A stretch of DNA of 64,000 bases from Deltaproteobacteria bacterium (GCA_027858995.1 JAQIBP010000061.1:1-64000); one strand, 5' to 3'; positions 6,849 to 16,525 are shown, numbered from the stretch's first letter. Numbers and translations are program-made. The notes: generated by a model not told the origin, from the letters alone.

Positions 6849-8003
6849 TCATGGCTTTCGCTTATCTTTTAATATCTGGTTGGAAATAACAATTCTCTGG
6901 ATTTCGCTTGTGCCTTCATAAATGGTGAAGACCCTTGCATCGCGGTAGAATCTTTCAACATCATAATCTTTTGTAAAGCCGTATCCGCCGTGCATCTGGA
7001 TAGCTCTTGCCGTTACTTCGTTTACCATTTCCGATGCAAAGAGTTTGGCAATGGAAGCCTCTCTTGTATAGGGTTTTTTTCTGTCTTTTAAAGATGCTGC
7101 TGAAAAAATCAACTGTTTGGCTGCCTCAATTTTTGTTGCCATATCTGCAATCTGGAATCTTATAGCCTGGTGTTTAGAAATGGCAACACCAAACTGTTTT
7201 CTCTTTTTTACATATTTAACAGCAGCATCAAAAGCAGCCATTGCAACACCGTATGATTGGGCGGCAATCCCTATCCTGCCGCTATCCAGGCCTGACATGG
7301 CGATTTTAAAACCATCTCCCTCTTTACCAAGTATATTTGCCACAGGGATTTTACAATTTTCCAATATTAAATCTGTTGTATCAGAAGCTCTCAATCCCAT
7401 CTTATCTTCCAGGTGGCCAACTATAAGACCAGGCGTTCCCTTGGGAATTACAAAACAGCTGATTCCTTTATGACCCTTGCTTTCATCGGTCTTAGCAGTT
7501 ATCAGAGTAACTTTTGAATTTTTACCACTTGTAATAAAACGCTTGGTTCCATTAAGGATATAATGATCTCCATCCCTTACAGCGGTTGTCTCCTGACTTA
7601 CAGGATCAGAACCTGCATCAGGCTCAGTAAGACCAAATGCACCGATTATTTCACCGGAAGCCAAAGGAACAAGAAACTCCTGCTTCTGCTCCTCTGTTCC
7701 GAATTTATAAAAGGTTTCACACACAATTGAATTTTGAACAGACATAACAACAGATGTTGATGCGCAGGAATAGGCTATTTCAGACAATGCCAGCACATAG
7801 GAGATTGCATCTGCCTCTTCTCCTCCATACTCTTCGGGAATCATCATGCCCATCAGGCCGAGTTCTCCCATCTGTCTGAAATTTTCAGCTGGAAATTCCT
7901 TGGTTTTATCCCTTTCCGAAGCAGTGGCAGCAATCACTTTCCTGGAAAACTCCCTGACCATATTTTGAATCATCAATTGTTCGCTAGTAAGTTTAAATAA
8001 CAT
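6849..8003 (-). CDS. Acyl-CoA dehydrogenase (short-chain type)
   Basis: 384 aa, standard length for the four-subunit short-chain family. It oxidises acyl-CoA to 2-enoyl-CoA with FAD, passing electrons to electron-transfer flavoprotein. Visible signatures: FGLTEPDAGSDP (flavin contact region), RFITSGKNS, the helix around FGVAISKHQAIRFQIADMAT, MHGGYGFTKDYDVERFYRDA and the C-terminal IYEGTSEIQR, whose Glu (about 363) is at the catalytic-base position of butyryl-CoA dehydrogenase. AAGGAA precedes the ATG. Third gene of an operon after a branched-chain aminotransferase and an XRE-cupin regulator, so a branched acyl-CoA substrate (isobutyryl, isovaleryl) is possible but not proven. Confidence 0.9.
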   Translation of the reverse strand: MLFKLTSEQLMIQNMVREFSRKVIAATASERDKTKEFPAENFRQMGELGLMGMMIPEEYGGEEADAISYVLALSEIAYSCASTSVVMSVQNSIVCETFYKFGTEEQKQEFLVPLASGEIIGAFGLTEPDAGSDPVSQETTAVRDGDHYILNGTKRFITSGKNSKVTLITAKTDESKGHKGISCFVIPKGTPGLIVGHLEDKMGLRASDTTDLILENCKIPVANILGKEGDGFKIAMSGLDSGRIGIAAQSYGVAMAAFDAAVKYVKKRKQFGVAISKHQAIRFQIADMATKIEAAKQLIFSAASLKDRKKPYTREASIAKLFASEMVNEVTARAIQMHGGYGFTKDYDVERFYRDARVFTIYEGTSEIQRIVISNQILKDKRKP

Positions 8004-8031
8004 ATATTGTTTTCCTTATTACCTTGAAATT

Positions 8032-8577
8032 CTATGGTGCATATACCACAACAACCAGTTCAGCATCAGTCTTACCAGTATTTACCAGGTCATGTTTAAC
8101 TCCGGAATTAAAGTGAAGGGAATCGTTTTTTGTCAATTTATTTACATTATCTCCAACTTTAACTTCAACTCTGCCCTTTAGAACATAGACAAACTCTTCA
8201 CCTTCGTGTTGGAACCCGACGCCGGCATGACTTTTCCCTGTTTCAACAACAATTTTAAAAGCTTTGAGATGCTTGTTTTCAGCATTTGGAGTCAAAGGAG
8301 TATAGGCATAGTTATCAGTTCGTTTGGTATATGCCTTTGATCTTGCTTTAATGGTATCGTCCTGCTCTTTTAGAAGAAAACTTGAATCAATGTGAAGTAT
8401 TTTTGAAATTTGCAGTAGAGTTCCAACAGACGGCCGTTGATCACCGCCTTCGATTTTTTTTATAAACTCCTTTGACATACCTGTTTCATTAGCCATCATG
8501 TCAAGGGTTATTTTTTTATCAAGCCTTGCCCACCTTATTCTCTTGCCAATTGGTATAATTTGCGTTTTTTTTGCCAT
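8032..8577 (-). CDS. XRE-family regulator with C-terminal cupin domain
   Basis: 181 aa. Residues 10-65 are a helix-turn-helix of the lambda-repressor type (ITLDMMANETGMSKEFIKKI ... RPSVGTLLQISKIL). Residues about 105-178 are a cupin barrel (HEGEEFVYVLKGRVEVKVGD, LHFNSGVKHDLVN). The HTH-XRE plus cupin pairing is typical of small-molecule-responsive regulators. GGAG lies 6 bases before the ATG. Located 11 bases after the aminotransferase stop and followed by the acyl-CoA dehydrogenase, so it probably regulates this operon in response to a metabolite; the ligand is unknown. Confidence 0.9.
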   Translation of the reverse strand: MAKKTQIIPIGKRIRWARLDKKITLDMMANETGMSKEFIKKIEGGDQRPSVGTLLQISKILHIDSSFLLKEQDDTIKARSKAYTKRTDNYAYTPLTPNAENKHLKAFKIVVETGKSHAGVGFQHEGEEFVYVLKGRVEVKVGDNVNKLTKNDSLHFNSGVKHDLVNTGKTDAELVVVVYAP

Positions 8578-8588
8578 TTTATCTCCAA

Positions 8589-9653
8589 TTAATTTATCAC
8601 TTCAATCCAGTTCTCACTATCCTTAGTGTTCCCATATTGTATGTCAGTCAGTTTATTATAAAATTTCATTGCTGTCTTACCAGGGGTGCCGTCTCCTATG
8701 GAAATAACTTTATCACCATACCTTATCTCGCCTACCGGAGATATAACTGCAGCAGTTCCTGACCCGAAAACCTCTTTTAATCTCCCTTTATCATGGGCTT
8801 TAAAAATCTCATCAATAGTGATTTTTCTTTCAGATATTTTCATTCCCCACTTTTTTGCAAGGGTGATGACAGAATATCTTGTTATACCAGGCAGGATACT
8901 GCCGGTAAGATTGGGTGTTAAAATTTCATCATCCACAAGAAAAAATATATTCATTGCTCCTACTTCCTCGATATATTTTCTCTCAATGGCATCAAGCCAG
9001 AGAACCTGGGCATATCCATCCTTTTTTGCCTTTTCCGATGCAATAAGGCTTGCAGCATAGTTGCCGGCAGTTTTAAATTCACCCACACCTCCTTTAACAG
9101 CCCTGACATGATCCTTTGAAACCCATATTTTAACTGGATTCAAACCCTCTGCATAGTATGCGCCCACTGAAGATAGTATAATATAAAATTTATAGGTAAA
9201 TGATGCCCGAACACCGATAAAAGGATCTGTTGCAATAATGGTGGGTCTTATATACAAAGAGGTTCCAAGTGTCTCAGGAATCCATTTTTCTTCAATTTTA
9301 ATCAACTGTTTCATGGCATCCATGACAAAATTGATATCAAGTTCCGGGATGCACATTCCCTTTGCAGAACGGTTCATTCTTGCAAAATTGTCCCCGGCCC
9401 TGAAAAGTTGTATTGTATTATCAACTGTTTTATAGGCTTTTAAACCCTCAAAAATGGCCTGACCATAATGAAAAACCATGGCAGCAGGAGAAACAGAGAA
9501 GTCAGCATATGGGACTATCTGCGGATCATGCCACCCTTTATCTTCAGAATAATCCATGACAAACATATGGTCGGTAAACACCTGACCAAACCCTAAATCC
9601 GAATCCTGGGGCCGTGTTCTATCAGTTTGAGCTCGGGTAACTTTAATTTCCAT
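8589..9653 (-). CDS. ilvE: Branched-chain amino acid aminotransferase
   Basis: 354 aa from the ATG at 9653, which has GGAGG 6 bases upstream; an earlier TTG (9671) and ATG (9665) in frame lack such spacing. Class IV PLP aminotransferase interconverting Val/Leu/Ile and their 2-oxo acids with glutamate. Signatures: FHYGQAIFEGLKAYK, the PLP lysine region VGEFKTAGNYAAS at about 195, EEVGAMNIFFLVDD and EVFGSGTAAVISPVG. The last two are characteristic of the long IlvE/BCAT2-like group. First gene of the operon with the regulator and acyl-CoA dehydrogenase, which suggests catabolism of branched-chain amino acids or supply of branched acyl-CoA primers. Confidence 0.92.
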   Translation of the reverse strand: MEIKVTRAQTDRTRPQDSDLGFGQVFTDHMFVMDYSEDKGWHDPQIVPYADFSVSPAAMVFHYGQAIFEGLKAYKTVDNTIQLFRAGDNFARMNRSAKGMCIPELDINFVMDAMKQLIKIEEKWIPETLGTSLYIRPTIIATDPFIGVRASFTYKFYIILSSVGAYYAEGLNPVKIWVSKDHVRAVKGGVGEFKTAGNYAASLIASEKAKKDGYAQVLWLDAIERKYIEEVGAMNIFFLVDDEILTPNLTGSILPGITRYSVITLAKKWGMKISERKITIDEIFKAHDKGRLKEVFGSGTAAVISPVGEIRYGDKVISIGDGTPGKTAMKFYNKLTDIQYGNTKDSENWIEVIN

Positions 9654-9962
9654 TTTTTCCTCCATCTCCAATATTTTTCTAATTCATTAATTTTATTCAA
9701 AGAATATGAGCGTTAAACCACTCTCTTGTCAAGATAATTTTGTCACTTATCTGGATATTTACCGGTTTTTTGATTAGACCTGTTCCAGGCTCATCGCATT
9801 ACTTCCGCTTTATGGACATGGCAATCATCCTTCCACTAATCATTATAGAAATAGTCAAAGTCATCTTTAAATATATTGACTAACACATTTTATTCTCGCT
9901 ATTATAAAGGATTATTCCAGTAAGACAAAGGAAAAAATTCAATTTGACGGGGTTGATATAAA
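9654..9962. other. Divergent intergenic region between ilvE and tdh
   Basis: About 300 AT-rich bases between two divergently transcribed genes; both promoters must lie here. TTGTCAAGATAATTTTGTCA at about 9726-9745 contains a TTGTCA repeat, but no promoter could be assigned confidently. Confidence 0.3.
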
Positions 9963-10997
9963 ATGAAAACAATGAAAGCCATTGTAAAAGCAAAGCCAGA
10001 ACAAGGCATGTGGCTTCAGGATGTTCCAATTCCCGATATCGCTCATAATGATGTTTTAATAAAAATTTTTAAAACAGCCATATGTGGAACTGATGTCCAT
10101 ATCTATAACTGGGATAGATGGTCACAGAAAACTATTCCTGTTCCCATGCATGTTGGCCATGAATTTGTCGGGAGAGTTGAAAAAACAGGATCCCATGTAA
10201 AAGATTTTAAAAAGGGAGATCTTGTTTCAGGCGAAGGTCATATTATATGCGGCCACTGCAGAAACTGTCTTGCCGGGCGCAGGCATTTATGCATGGACAC
10301 AAAAGGGGTTGGTGTCAACAGACCCGGCGCCTTTGCCCAGTACCTTGCAATACCTGTTACCAATGTATGGTATTGCAATAAAAATATTCCTCTTGATATA
10401 CTTGCCTGCTTTGATCCCCTGGGAAATGCAACTCACACAGCACTCTCCTTTGATGTTCTCGGCGAGGATGTCCTTATCACAGGGGCAGGACCCATAGGAT
10501 GCATGGCTGCGGCAATTGCAAAGCATGCAGGCGCAAGATATGTGGTGGTGACAGATGTTAACCCTTACAGGCTTGATCTTGCAAAAAAAGCAGGCGCCAT
10601 ACTGACCATTGATGTTTCAAAACAGAATATTGAGCAGGCAAAAAAAACACTTGGCATGAAAGAGGGTTTTGATGTTGCAATGGAAATGTCAGGCAATCCT
10701 GCTGCCTTAAGATCAATAATTGATAATATGTGCCATGGCGGGAAAATAGCACTTCTTGGTATCATGCCCGACAATAGTGAAATTGACTGGAACAAGGTAG
10801 TGTTTAATATGCTGACCATAAAGGGTATCTATGGCAGGGAAATGTATGAAACCTGGTATAAAATGACAAGTATGATTCAGTCAGGACTTGATATCTCCTC
10901 TTTAATTACCCATAAATTTCATTACACTGATTTTGAAAAGGGATTTCAAGTAATGAGATCCGGGCAATCTGGAAAGGTTATACTTGACTGGAATTAA
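9963..10997 (+). CDS. tdh: L-threonine 3-dehydrogenase
   Basis: 344 aa (family about 341). Zinc-dependent medium-chain dehydrogenase oxidising threonine to 2-amino-3-ketobutyrate with NAD. Catalytic zinc ligands: Cys in [12 protein letters not shown] (about 40), HVGHEFVG and later Glu. Structural zinc cysteines: [15 protein letters not shown] at about 98-112. Rossmann motif [10 protein letters not shown] near 176. The TDVHIYNWD and [16 protein letters not shown] segments distinguish Tdh from other alcohol or sorbitol dehydrogenases. The usual partner kbl is not adjacent. The ribosome binding site is weak (GGGG). Next downstream is a response-regulator gene 55 bases away. Confidence 0.92.
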   Translation: MKTMKAIVKAKPEQGMWLQDVPIPDIAHNDVLIKIFKTAICGTDVHIYNWDRWSQKTIPVPMHVGHEFVGRVEKTGSHVKDFKKGDLVSGEGHIICGHCRNCLAGRRHLCMDTKGVGVNRPGAFAQYLAIPVTNVWYCNKNIPLDILACFDPLGNATHTALSFDVLGEDVLITGAGPIGCMAAAIAKHAGARYVVVTDVNPYRLDLAKKAGAILTIDVSKQNIEQAKKTLGMKEGFDVAMEMSGNPAALRSIIDNMCHGGKIALLGIMPDNSEIDWNKVVFNMLTIKGIYGREMYETWYKMTSMIQSGLDISSLITHKFHYTDFEKGFQVMRSGQSGKVILDWN

Positions 10998-11052
10998 AAA
11001 TTGAGTTCCAATATATAAAAACAGTAATTTAGATTAATTGGGATAAAATAGT

Positions 11053-11541
11053 ATGGAAAGTATTCTTGAAAATAAAAAAGTTCTTGTGGTTGATGATGAA
11101 CCAGATATCTTAGAGACCCTTGAGGAATTGCTTTACACCTGTTCAGTTGACACTGCTTCAAGCTTTGAACAGGCTATTGAATTTTTAAAAAACAGGACAT
11201 ATGATGTTGCTGTCCTTGATATCATGGGAGTTAAAGGTTATGAAATCCTGAAAGCTACAAATAAACTCAACACTCCTGCTTTAATGCTTACAGCCCACGC
11301 TCTGACTCCGGATAATTTAAAGCAGTCCATTGAAAAGGGCGCAGATGCCTATGTACCTAAAGACAAACTTGCTGATATCTCCATGTATGTTGCCGACGTT
11401 TTAACAGCAAGGGAACAAGGCAAAACAAACCATACCCAATGGTTTTCATCTCTCCTGCCGGTATTTGATAAACTGTTTGGCACAAACTGGAGAAAAACCG
11501 ACAAGGATTTCTGGGATGAATTTGATAAAAATAATTTGTGA
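11053..11541 (+). CDS. Response regulator receiver with conserved C-terminal tail
   Basis: 162 aa. A complete receiver domain at residues 8-122: acidic pair in VVDDEPDIL, phospho-acceptor Asp in VAVLDIMGVKGY, Thr/Ala switch in LMLTAHA and Lys in YVPKDK. The last 35 residues (WFSSLLPVFDKLFGTNWR, then FWDEFD) are not a DNA-binding domain. They are repeated with similar sequence at the end of the USP-receiver protein at 23585-24502, so the tail is a conserved module of unknown output. No kinase is transcribed with it; the soluble kinase at 11579-12319 is convergent and only 37 bases away, a plausible partner. Confidence 0.88.
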   Translation: MESILENKKVLVVDDEPDILETLEELLYTCSVDTASSFEQAIEFLKNRTYDVAVLDIMGVKGYEILKATNKLNTPALMLTAHALTPDNLKQSIEKGADAYVPKDKLADISMYVADVLTAREQGKTNHTQWFSSLLPVFDKLFGTNWRKTDKDFWDEFDKNNL

Positions 11542-11578
11542 AAAGCCGTCAGGAAATGAATTTCAAAACCAAAAAAAA

Positions 11579-12319
11579 TTACAACGGAATTGTAACTGTA
11601 AACTCAGCACCCTGCCCATGATCAGATTCCAAAGCAAGGTTTCCTCCCATATCTTTCAGTAATACCATTACACCGGCAAGACCAAGCCCATGGCTTTCTA
11701 TGGCATTTTCAATGGGTGCTCCTGTGGTAAAATAGGTTTCAAATATTTTTTTATGGTCTTCAGGGGGAATGCCTTTGCCATCATCTTTAATTTTTAAAAT
11801 CAGCCTGTTTTCAATGATTTTGCCTGCAATTTCAACCAGGGTGGATTTATGTTTAAAAGCATTGGTAACAAGGTTTCTTAAAATTTGCTTTACTTTGACA
11901 TAATCAAGATGGACTATAGTCATCCAGGTTGTCTTTTCAAATGAAAGTCTGACACTTTTTATTTCAAGAATCTGTAGAAGTTCATGATAGTTTTGAGTTT
12001 TTCGAATTTTTTCAACAACTTCAGGTTCAGAAAGATCAAAATTTTCTATTAAAACTGATCTGACAAGTTCAAAAACAGGGAAATCACTGGTTATCATGAC
12101 CCCTTCTCTGGATCGCCCAAGTTCCAGTACATCATTAACAAGTCTTTGTGTGGCCAGAGTATTTCTTATAATTCTTTTTAAAACTTTGACCTGTTTATCA
12201 GTCAAAGGGCCATAGACCTCCTGGCGATTTAGAAGTGACTTTGCACCAGCATCTATAACTGAAACCGGAACCTTTAAATCATGGACAAGAATTTCTGTTT
12301 TAATGGTATTATCTGACAT
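11579..12319 (-). CDS. Soluble histidine kinase (DHp plus ATPase only)
   Basis: 246 aa with no membrane helix and no recognisable sensor domain. The phospho-accepting box is near the N-terminus (EILVHDLKVPVSVI, His about 13). The ATPase domain follows: N box LRNLVTNAFKHKS, G1 IKDDGKGIPPEDHKKIFE, G2 SHGLGLAGV and a final GAEFTVTIP. All catalytic boxes look intact, so the enzyme should be active. It probably receives signals through a partner or works in trans on the convergently encoded receiver at 11053. The upstream region is shared with the divergent PAS kinase at 12444. Confidence 0.85.
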   Translation of the reverse strand: MSDNTIKTEILVHDLKVPVSVIDAGAKSLLNRQEVYGPLTDKQVKVLKRIIRNTLATQRLVNDVLELGRSREGVMITSDFPVFELVRSVLIENFDLSEPEVVEKIRKTQNYHELLQILEIKSVRLSFEKTTWMTIVHLDYVKVKQILRNLVTNAFKHKSTLVEIAGKIIENRLILKIKDDGKGIPPEDHKKIFETYFTTGAPIENAIESHGLGLAGVMVLLKDMGGNLALESDHGQGAEFTVTIPL

Positions 12320-12443
12320 TTTCTAATTAAACCTCGTAAAATACTTGCAATCACAATCAATGATTTTATATATTGTAATCTTAAATCATAAATTTGTTAT
12401 ACGAGGATCAATCAAAGTTGTAAAGTCTTTATGGAGTTTGTTT

Positions 12444-14780
12444 ATGACCAAAGATGAAAACAGTATAAAAGAACTTGAACAAAAAATAGAAGAACTTGAA
12501 CAAAAAAACAGTGAACTGAACGAAATTATCTGTAATGCTCCTATTCCTATATTTGCCATAGACAGCAACCATAAGATAACCCATTTTAACAAAGCATTAG
12601 AGGCTTTAAGTGGTCTTTCCCGGAATAAAATGATTGGGACTGATCATCAGTGGAAAGCCTTTTATTCAAAGAGACGTCCAATCATGGCAGACTTTATCAT
12701 TGATAAGTCTTCTGAGGAAGAAATTATAAAACAATATGGCAAAGAGCATATTAGACCAACCCATTCCAAAGAGCGATTTGCCGCAACAAATTTTTTTTCA
12801 GACCTTGGAGAAGAAGGTAAATGGCTCTATTTTTGCGCATCAGCAGTTACCAATGCAAAAGGGGAGATCACAAGTGCTGTGGAAATTCTCCAGGATGTCA
12901 CAGATGAAAAGATTGCACAGCAAAAGACCAGGGAGCTTTACAGGATCTATCAAGGGCTTCTTGATTTCATTCCCTACCCCATTGTTGTATATGACGACAA
13001 AGGTCTGGTTTCATATCTGAACCCATCTTTTTCAACAATATTTGGATGGTCTATTGAAGAATTAACAGGAAAACCAGTACCATTTGTACCCCAGGGCCTT
13101 CAAGCTGAAACCAGCAATATGCTCAATAAATTCCAAGAGGAAAAATCTCTTACAAGATACGAAACCCAGCGGTTGACAAAGAGTGGTAAAATGCTTGATG
13201 TTGTGATCTGGGCTGACTCCTACTCAATGGGGAAATCCAATACAAGACAGAATTTTGTTATTTTAAGGGATATTACAGAAGAAAAAAGGCTTGAAGCCAA
13301 TAATAAAACCATCATGAGAATAAGTGCTGTCCTTCCGGAATATCCTGAGCTTGAAGAGCTGATGAATTATATTTCACAAGAGGTTAAAGAACTCTTAAAA
13401 ACTGAAGGAGCCCTGGTACTTTTATATGATGAAATTACAGACGAGCTCTTTTTTACTGGAGGTGCCTATGATGATTTTAATACACAAAAACGGGCAAAAA
13501 CATTCAGATTCCCTGCAGATTCCCTGCTGGCAGGAGAGATCATCAAAACCGGTGAATATGCCCTTATAAATGATACTGATAAATTAAAGAGTGATTATCC
13601 TGAAAGGGATGAAAAACTGGGATATCAGACAAAAAGTATTCTTGAAGTTCCCATTAAAAATGATGACAGAATAATCGGTGTGCTTTGTGCCATCAATAAA
13701 AAACAGAATAAATTTAATTATAATGACATGGAACTCATGACAATGATTGCCGGAACCTGCGGCATTTCCATTGAGAATGCAAGGTTTGCTGAAGCTGTCA
13801 AAGAGGCTTATCTCGATGTGGCATCCATGAACAGAGCAAAGGGCAAAGCCATTAATCACCTTTCCCACGAACTGAAAACTCCGGTGGCCATTCTTATAGG
13901 ATCATTGCAGATTCTGCAGAAAAAACTTGAATCAGTGCCTGATATAAATATTGATGGTACATTGGATAGAATTGAACGAAATTTAAACAGAATCGTTGAT
14001 ATCCAGGATGAAGTTGCTGATATCATGGAAGATAAAACCTATTCTGCCCAGAAAATGTTATTGAAAATGTTTGAAAGCTGCCAGGATGAACTTGAAACTC
14101 TTATCCTTCAAAATCTTTCTGCAGACAGTCTTGAAAATTCCATCAGGCAGTTCATTGATGAAAAATTCGGACCAAGATCAATAATATATAAAAATATTGA
14201 TTTTTCAAAATATTTTAATAAGCTTTACTCAAAGCTGCAGCCTGAGTTTGAATTCAGGGATATTAATATTGAAATTGACATTGATGACAACCTGCCGTCT
14301 ATTCAGCTGCCAGAAGAGATATTAAATAAAATGCTCACCGGACTTATAAGAAATGCCATTGAAAACACTCCTGACAATGGTAAAATAAATCTTGCAGTTG
14401 AATTAAAAAAAAGCGGCATAGAGTTTTGCGTTCATGATTTCGGAGTGGGAATTGTAAAAGATGACCAGAAACGAATTTTTGAAGGTTTTTTTAATACCCA
14501 GGAGACCCTGTTGTATTCAACTAAAACACCTTTTGCCTTTAATGCTGGTGGGAAAGGTGCAGATCTGCTGCGGACTAAAATTTTTTCAGACCGCCTTGGA
14601 TTTACACTGAAAATGGAATCGAAGCGCTGTGTTTTTCTTTTGGATCATAGTGATATTGCATGTCCGGGTGATATTGAAAAATGTGAATTCTGTCATGGTC
14701 AGCAGGATTGTTTAAGTTCCGGAGGCTCTGTTTTTACTATATTTTTCCCTGTAAAAAAGATAATTAGAAAAAGCCTTTGA
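12444..14780 (+). CDS. PAS-PAS-GAF sensor histidine kinase with Cys-rich C-terminal insert
   Basis: 778 aa from the ATG at 12444 (GGAG about 8 bases upstream); an in-frame ATG at 12345 adds 33 implausible residues. Order: coiled coil (1-30), PAS 1 (about 22-140), PAS 2 (about 150-265), GAF (about 285-440), DHp with NHLSHELKTPVAIL (His about 473), long linker, ATPase domain (about 610-778). The N box LIRNAIENTPDNGKI and G1 VHDFGVGIVKDDQKRIFEGF are present, but the G2 region is unusual (FNAGGKGADLLRTKIF). A Cys cluster (IACPGDIEKCEFCHGQQDC) sits just before the last strand. Four cysteines in that spacing could bind metal or sense redox. No membrane segments; cytoplasmic. Confidence 0.85.
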   Translation: MTKDENSIKELEQKIEELEQKNSELNEIICNAPIPIFAIDSNHKITHFNKALEALSGLSRNKMIGTDHQWKAFYSKRRPIMADFIIDKSSEEEIIKQYGKEHIRPTHSKERFAATNFFSDLGEEGKWLYFCASAVTNAKGEITSAVEILQDVTDEKIAQQKTRELYRIYQGLLDFIPYPIVVYDDKGLVSYLNPSFSTIFGWSIEELTGKPVPFVPQGLQAETSNMLNKFQEEKSLTRYETQRLTKSGKMLDVVIWADSYSMGKSNTRQNFVILRDITEEKRLEANNKTIMRISAVLPEYPELEELMNYISQEVKELLKTEGALVLLYDEITDELFFTGGAYDDFNTQKRAKTFRFPADSLLAGEIIKTGEYALINDTDKLKSDYPERDEKLGYQTKSILEVPIKNDDRIIGVLCAINKKQNKFNYNDMELMTMIAGTCGISIENARFAEAVKEAYLDVASMNRAKGKAINHLSHELKTPVAILIGSLQILQKKLESVPDINIDGTLDRIERNLNRIVDIQDEVADIMEDKTYSAQKMLLKMFESCQDELETLILQNLSADSLENSIRQFIDEKFGPRSIIYKNIDFSKYFNKLYSKLQPEFEFRDINIEIDIDDNLPSIQLPEEILNKMLTGLIRNAIENTPDNGKINLAVELKKSGIEFCVHDFGVGIVKDDQKRIFEGFFNTQETLLYSTKTPFAFNAGGKGADLLRTKIFSDRLGFTLKMESKRCVFLLDHSDIACPGDIEKCEFCHGQQDCLSSGGSVFTIFFPVKKIIRKSL

Positions 14781-14824
14781 CAAACCATGGCAAATTAAAT
14801 TATTACTTGTATACATTTGAGACT

Positions 14825-14832
14825 GAGCGCTC
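14825..14832. promoter_or_regulatory. GAGCGCTC palindrome upstream of the acyl-CoA synthetase
   Basis: GACTGAGCGCTCGTTTGG lies 41-24 bases before the start codon at 14866. The 8-base palindrome in a TGAGCGCTCg context is similar in style to operators of TetR-type repressors of fatty-acid degradation genes. A binding role is only inferred. Confidence 0.3.
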
Positions 14833-14865
14833 GTTTGGAATTTTTTAAAAAAGGAGTAATTTTGT

Positions 14866-16368
14866 ATGAATGATTTTCATAATTTGAGTTTTTTTGATAT
14901 TTATGAAAAAAATGCACTTTACAAAGGTTCTTCCAAGGCTATTTCCTTGGGCACCAGGGAGACAACCTATTCTGAGCTTTTTTCACAAACTTCCAGCCTT
15001 GCCAATGGCTTGAAAAATCTTAACCTTGCAAAAGGCACAAGAATTGCTGTTTTATGCAAAAATCATCCTCTCTTTTTTCATCTCTTTGGTGCTGCATCAG
15101 CACTTAACCTTACACTTGTTCTTATCAACAGGCGGCTGAGCATAGATGAAATATCACATATAATAGAAGACACCACACCATCTATTATTTTTTCAGACAA
15201 AGAGATGGCAGACCATGCCAAAATTCTCAAAGCATCTTTTTCCTTTCTTGAACACTCCTATGTAGTTGATGGGGATGACACACAATTTTCAGACCTGTAT
15301 AAGAATTTCCCAATTAAAACGACCGTGCCTTGCAAGCCCAATGACCCCTTTGTGATTATTCATACAGCTGCAATGCAGGGTAAACCAAGGGGAGCTGTCC
15401 TTTCACAGGAAAATATTATTTTATCAAACCAGCAGATCATTAAAGCCTTTGATCTTAATGAAACCAAAGCCTATCTGAATATTTTACCCCTGTTTCACAT
15501 AATGGGAGTAAACCTTGGCCTGGGAATTCTTCAGGCAGGAGGTAAAAATATTATACAAGATAAATTTGATCCGCCCAAAACCCTGGAACTTATCCAGGAG
15601 CAGAAAGTCAATATTTTTGGATCTTTTCCTCCCATACTGTCCAATCTGTTAGATGCTGCAAAAGAGAATAGTTATGACCTGTCAAGCCTTGAAATAGCTG
15701 CAGGAATTGATATGCCTGATACTGTAAAAGAGTGGGAATCCAATACAGATTCAAAATTCTGGACCATGTACGGGCAAACCGAAACATCAGGTTTGATCAC
15801 CTTTACTGAATATTTTGACAAACCTGGATCTGCAGGCATTATATCAACTCTGGCCAATATTAAAATTTCAGATGATTTTGATAATCTTCTGCCGGTTGGT
15901 GAAACAGGAGAAATCCTCATAAGAGGCCCCCTGGTTTTTCAAGGATATTGGAATGCAGAGGAGCTGAACTCCCATACTCTCAGAGGGGGCTGGCATCATA
16001 CCGGTGACTTTGGAATGATTGATTCTGACGGATATCTTTTTTTTAAAGGCAGAAAAGCAGAAAAAGAACTTATCAAACCCGGCGGTGAAAATGTTTTTCC
16101 TGCTGAAGTTGAAAAAGCTATTATCCAGCATGAAGCAATTAAGGATGTCTGTGTATTTGGTGTACCTGATAAAAAATTTGGTGAAGGTATAAAAGCTGTC
16201 TGTTCTTTGAACAAAGGCTTTGAGCTTGCCAAAGATGATCTTATAAAATTTACAGGATCACTGATTGCCGGTTATAAAAAACCAAGGTATGTCGAGTTTA
16301 TCAATGAATTGCCAAAAACAGATGATGGTTCAATAGACCGTGAAAAAATAAAAGAACAATACAAATAA
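14866..16368 (+). CDS. AMP-dependent acyl-CoA synthetase
   Basis: 500 aa; AAGGAG site 10 bases before the ATG. Adenylate-forming enzyme that would activate a carboxylic acid to its CoA thioester. The normally Ser/Thr-rich P-loop reads IIHTAAMQGKPRGAVLSQEN (about 165-184), a degenerate but known variant. Other core motifs are normal: MYGQTETSG (about 303), HTGDFGMIDSDGYLFFKGR (about 380) and the C-terminal lid with LIKPGGENVFPAEVE. The usual catalytic lysine region near the end is KTDDGSIDREKIK. First of a cluster with Liv-type transport genes, so it likely activates the acid imported by that system. Chain length and substrate cannot be predicted. Confidence 0.88.
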   Translation: MNDFHNLSFFDIYEKNALYKGSSKAISLGTRETTYSELFSQTSSLANGLKNLNLAKGTRIAVLCKNHPLFFHLFGAASALNLTLVLINRRLSIDEISHIIEDTTPSIIFSDKEMADHAKILKASFSFLEHSYVVDGDDTQFSDLYKNFPIKTTVPCKPNDPFVIIHTAAMQGKPRGAVLSQENIILSNQQIIKAFDLNETKAYLNILPLFHIMGVNLGLGILQAGGKNIIQDKFDPPKTLELIQEQKVNIFGSFPPILSNLLDAAKENSYDLSSLEIAAGIDMPDTVKEWESNTDSKFWTMYGQTETSGLITFTEYFDKPGSAGIISTLANIKISDDFDNLLPVGETGEILIRGPLVFQGYWNAEELNSHTLRGGWHHTGDFGMIDSDGYLFFKGRKAEKELIKPGGENVFPAEVEKAIIQHEAIKDVCVFGVPDKKFGEGIKAVCSLNKGFELAKDDLIKFTGSLIAGYKKPRYVEFINELPKTDDGSIDREKIKEQYK

Positions 16369-16525
16369 AAATTTTGTTTTTAAAATACTGTTTTATCTTG
16401 ACATGGAAGCAAATAGATAATTGAATAAGCAGGATAATAGGGATAAAAAATTTGGCAGAAGGTTTAGTTTAAATTGTGATTCACTGAGTTTTAGAATAAC
16501 TTGATTTAAAAAATTTGGAAATTAT

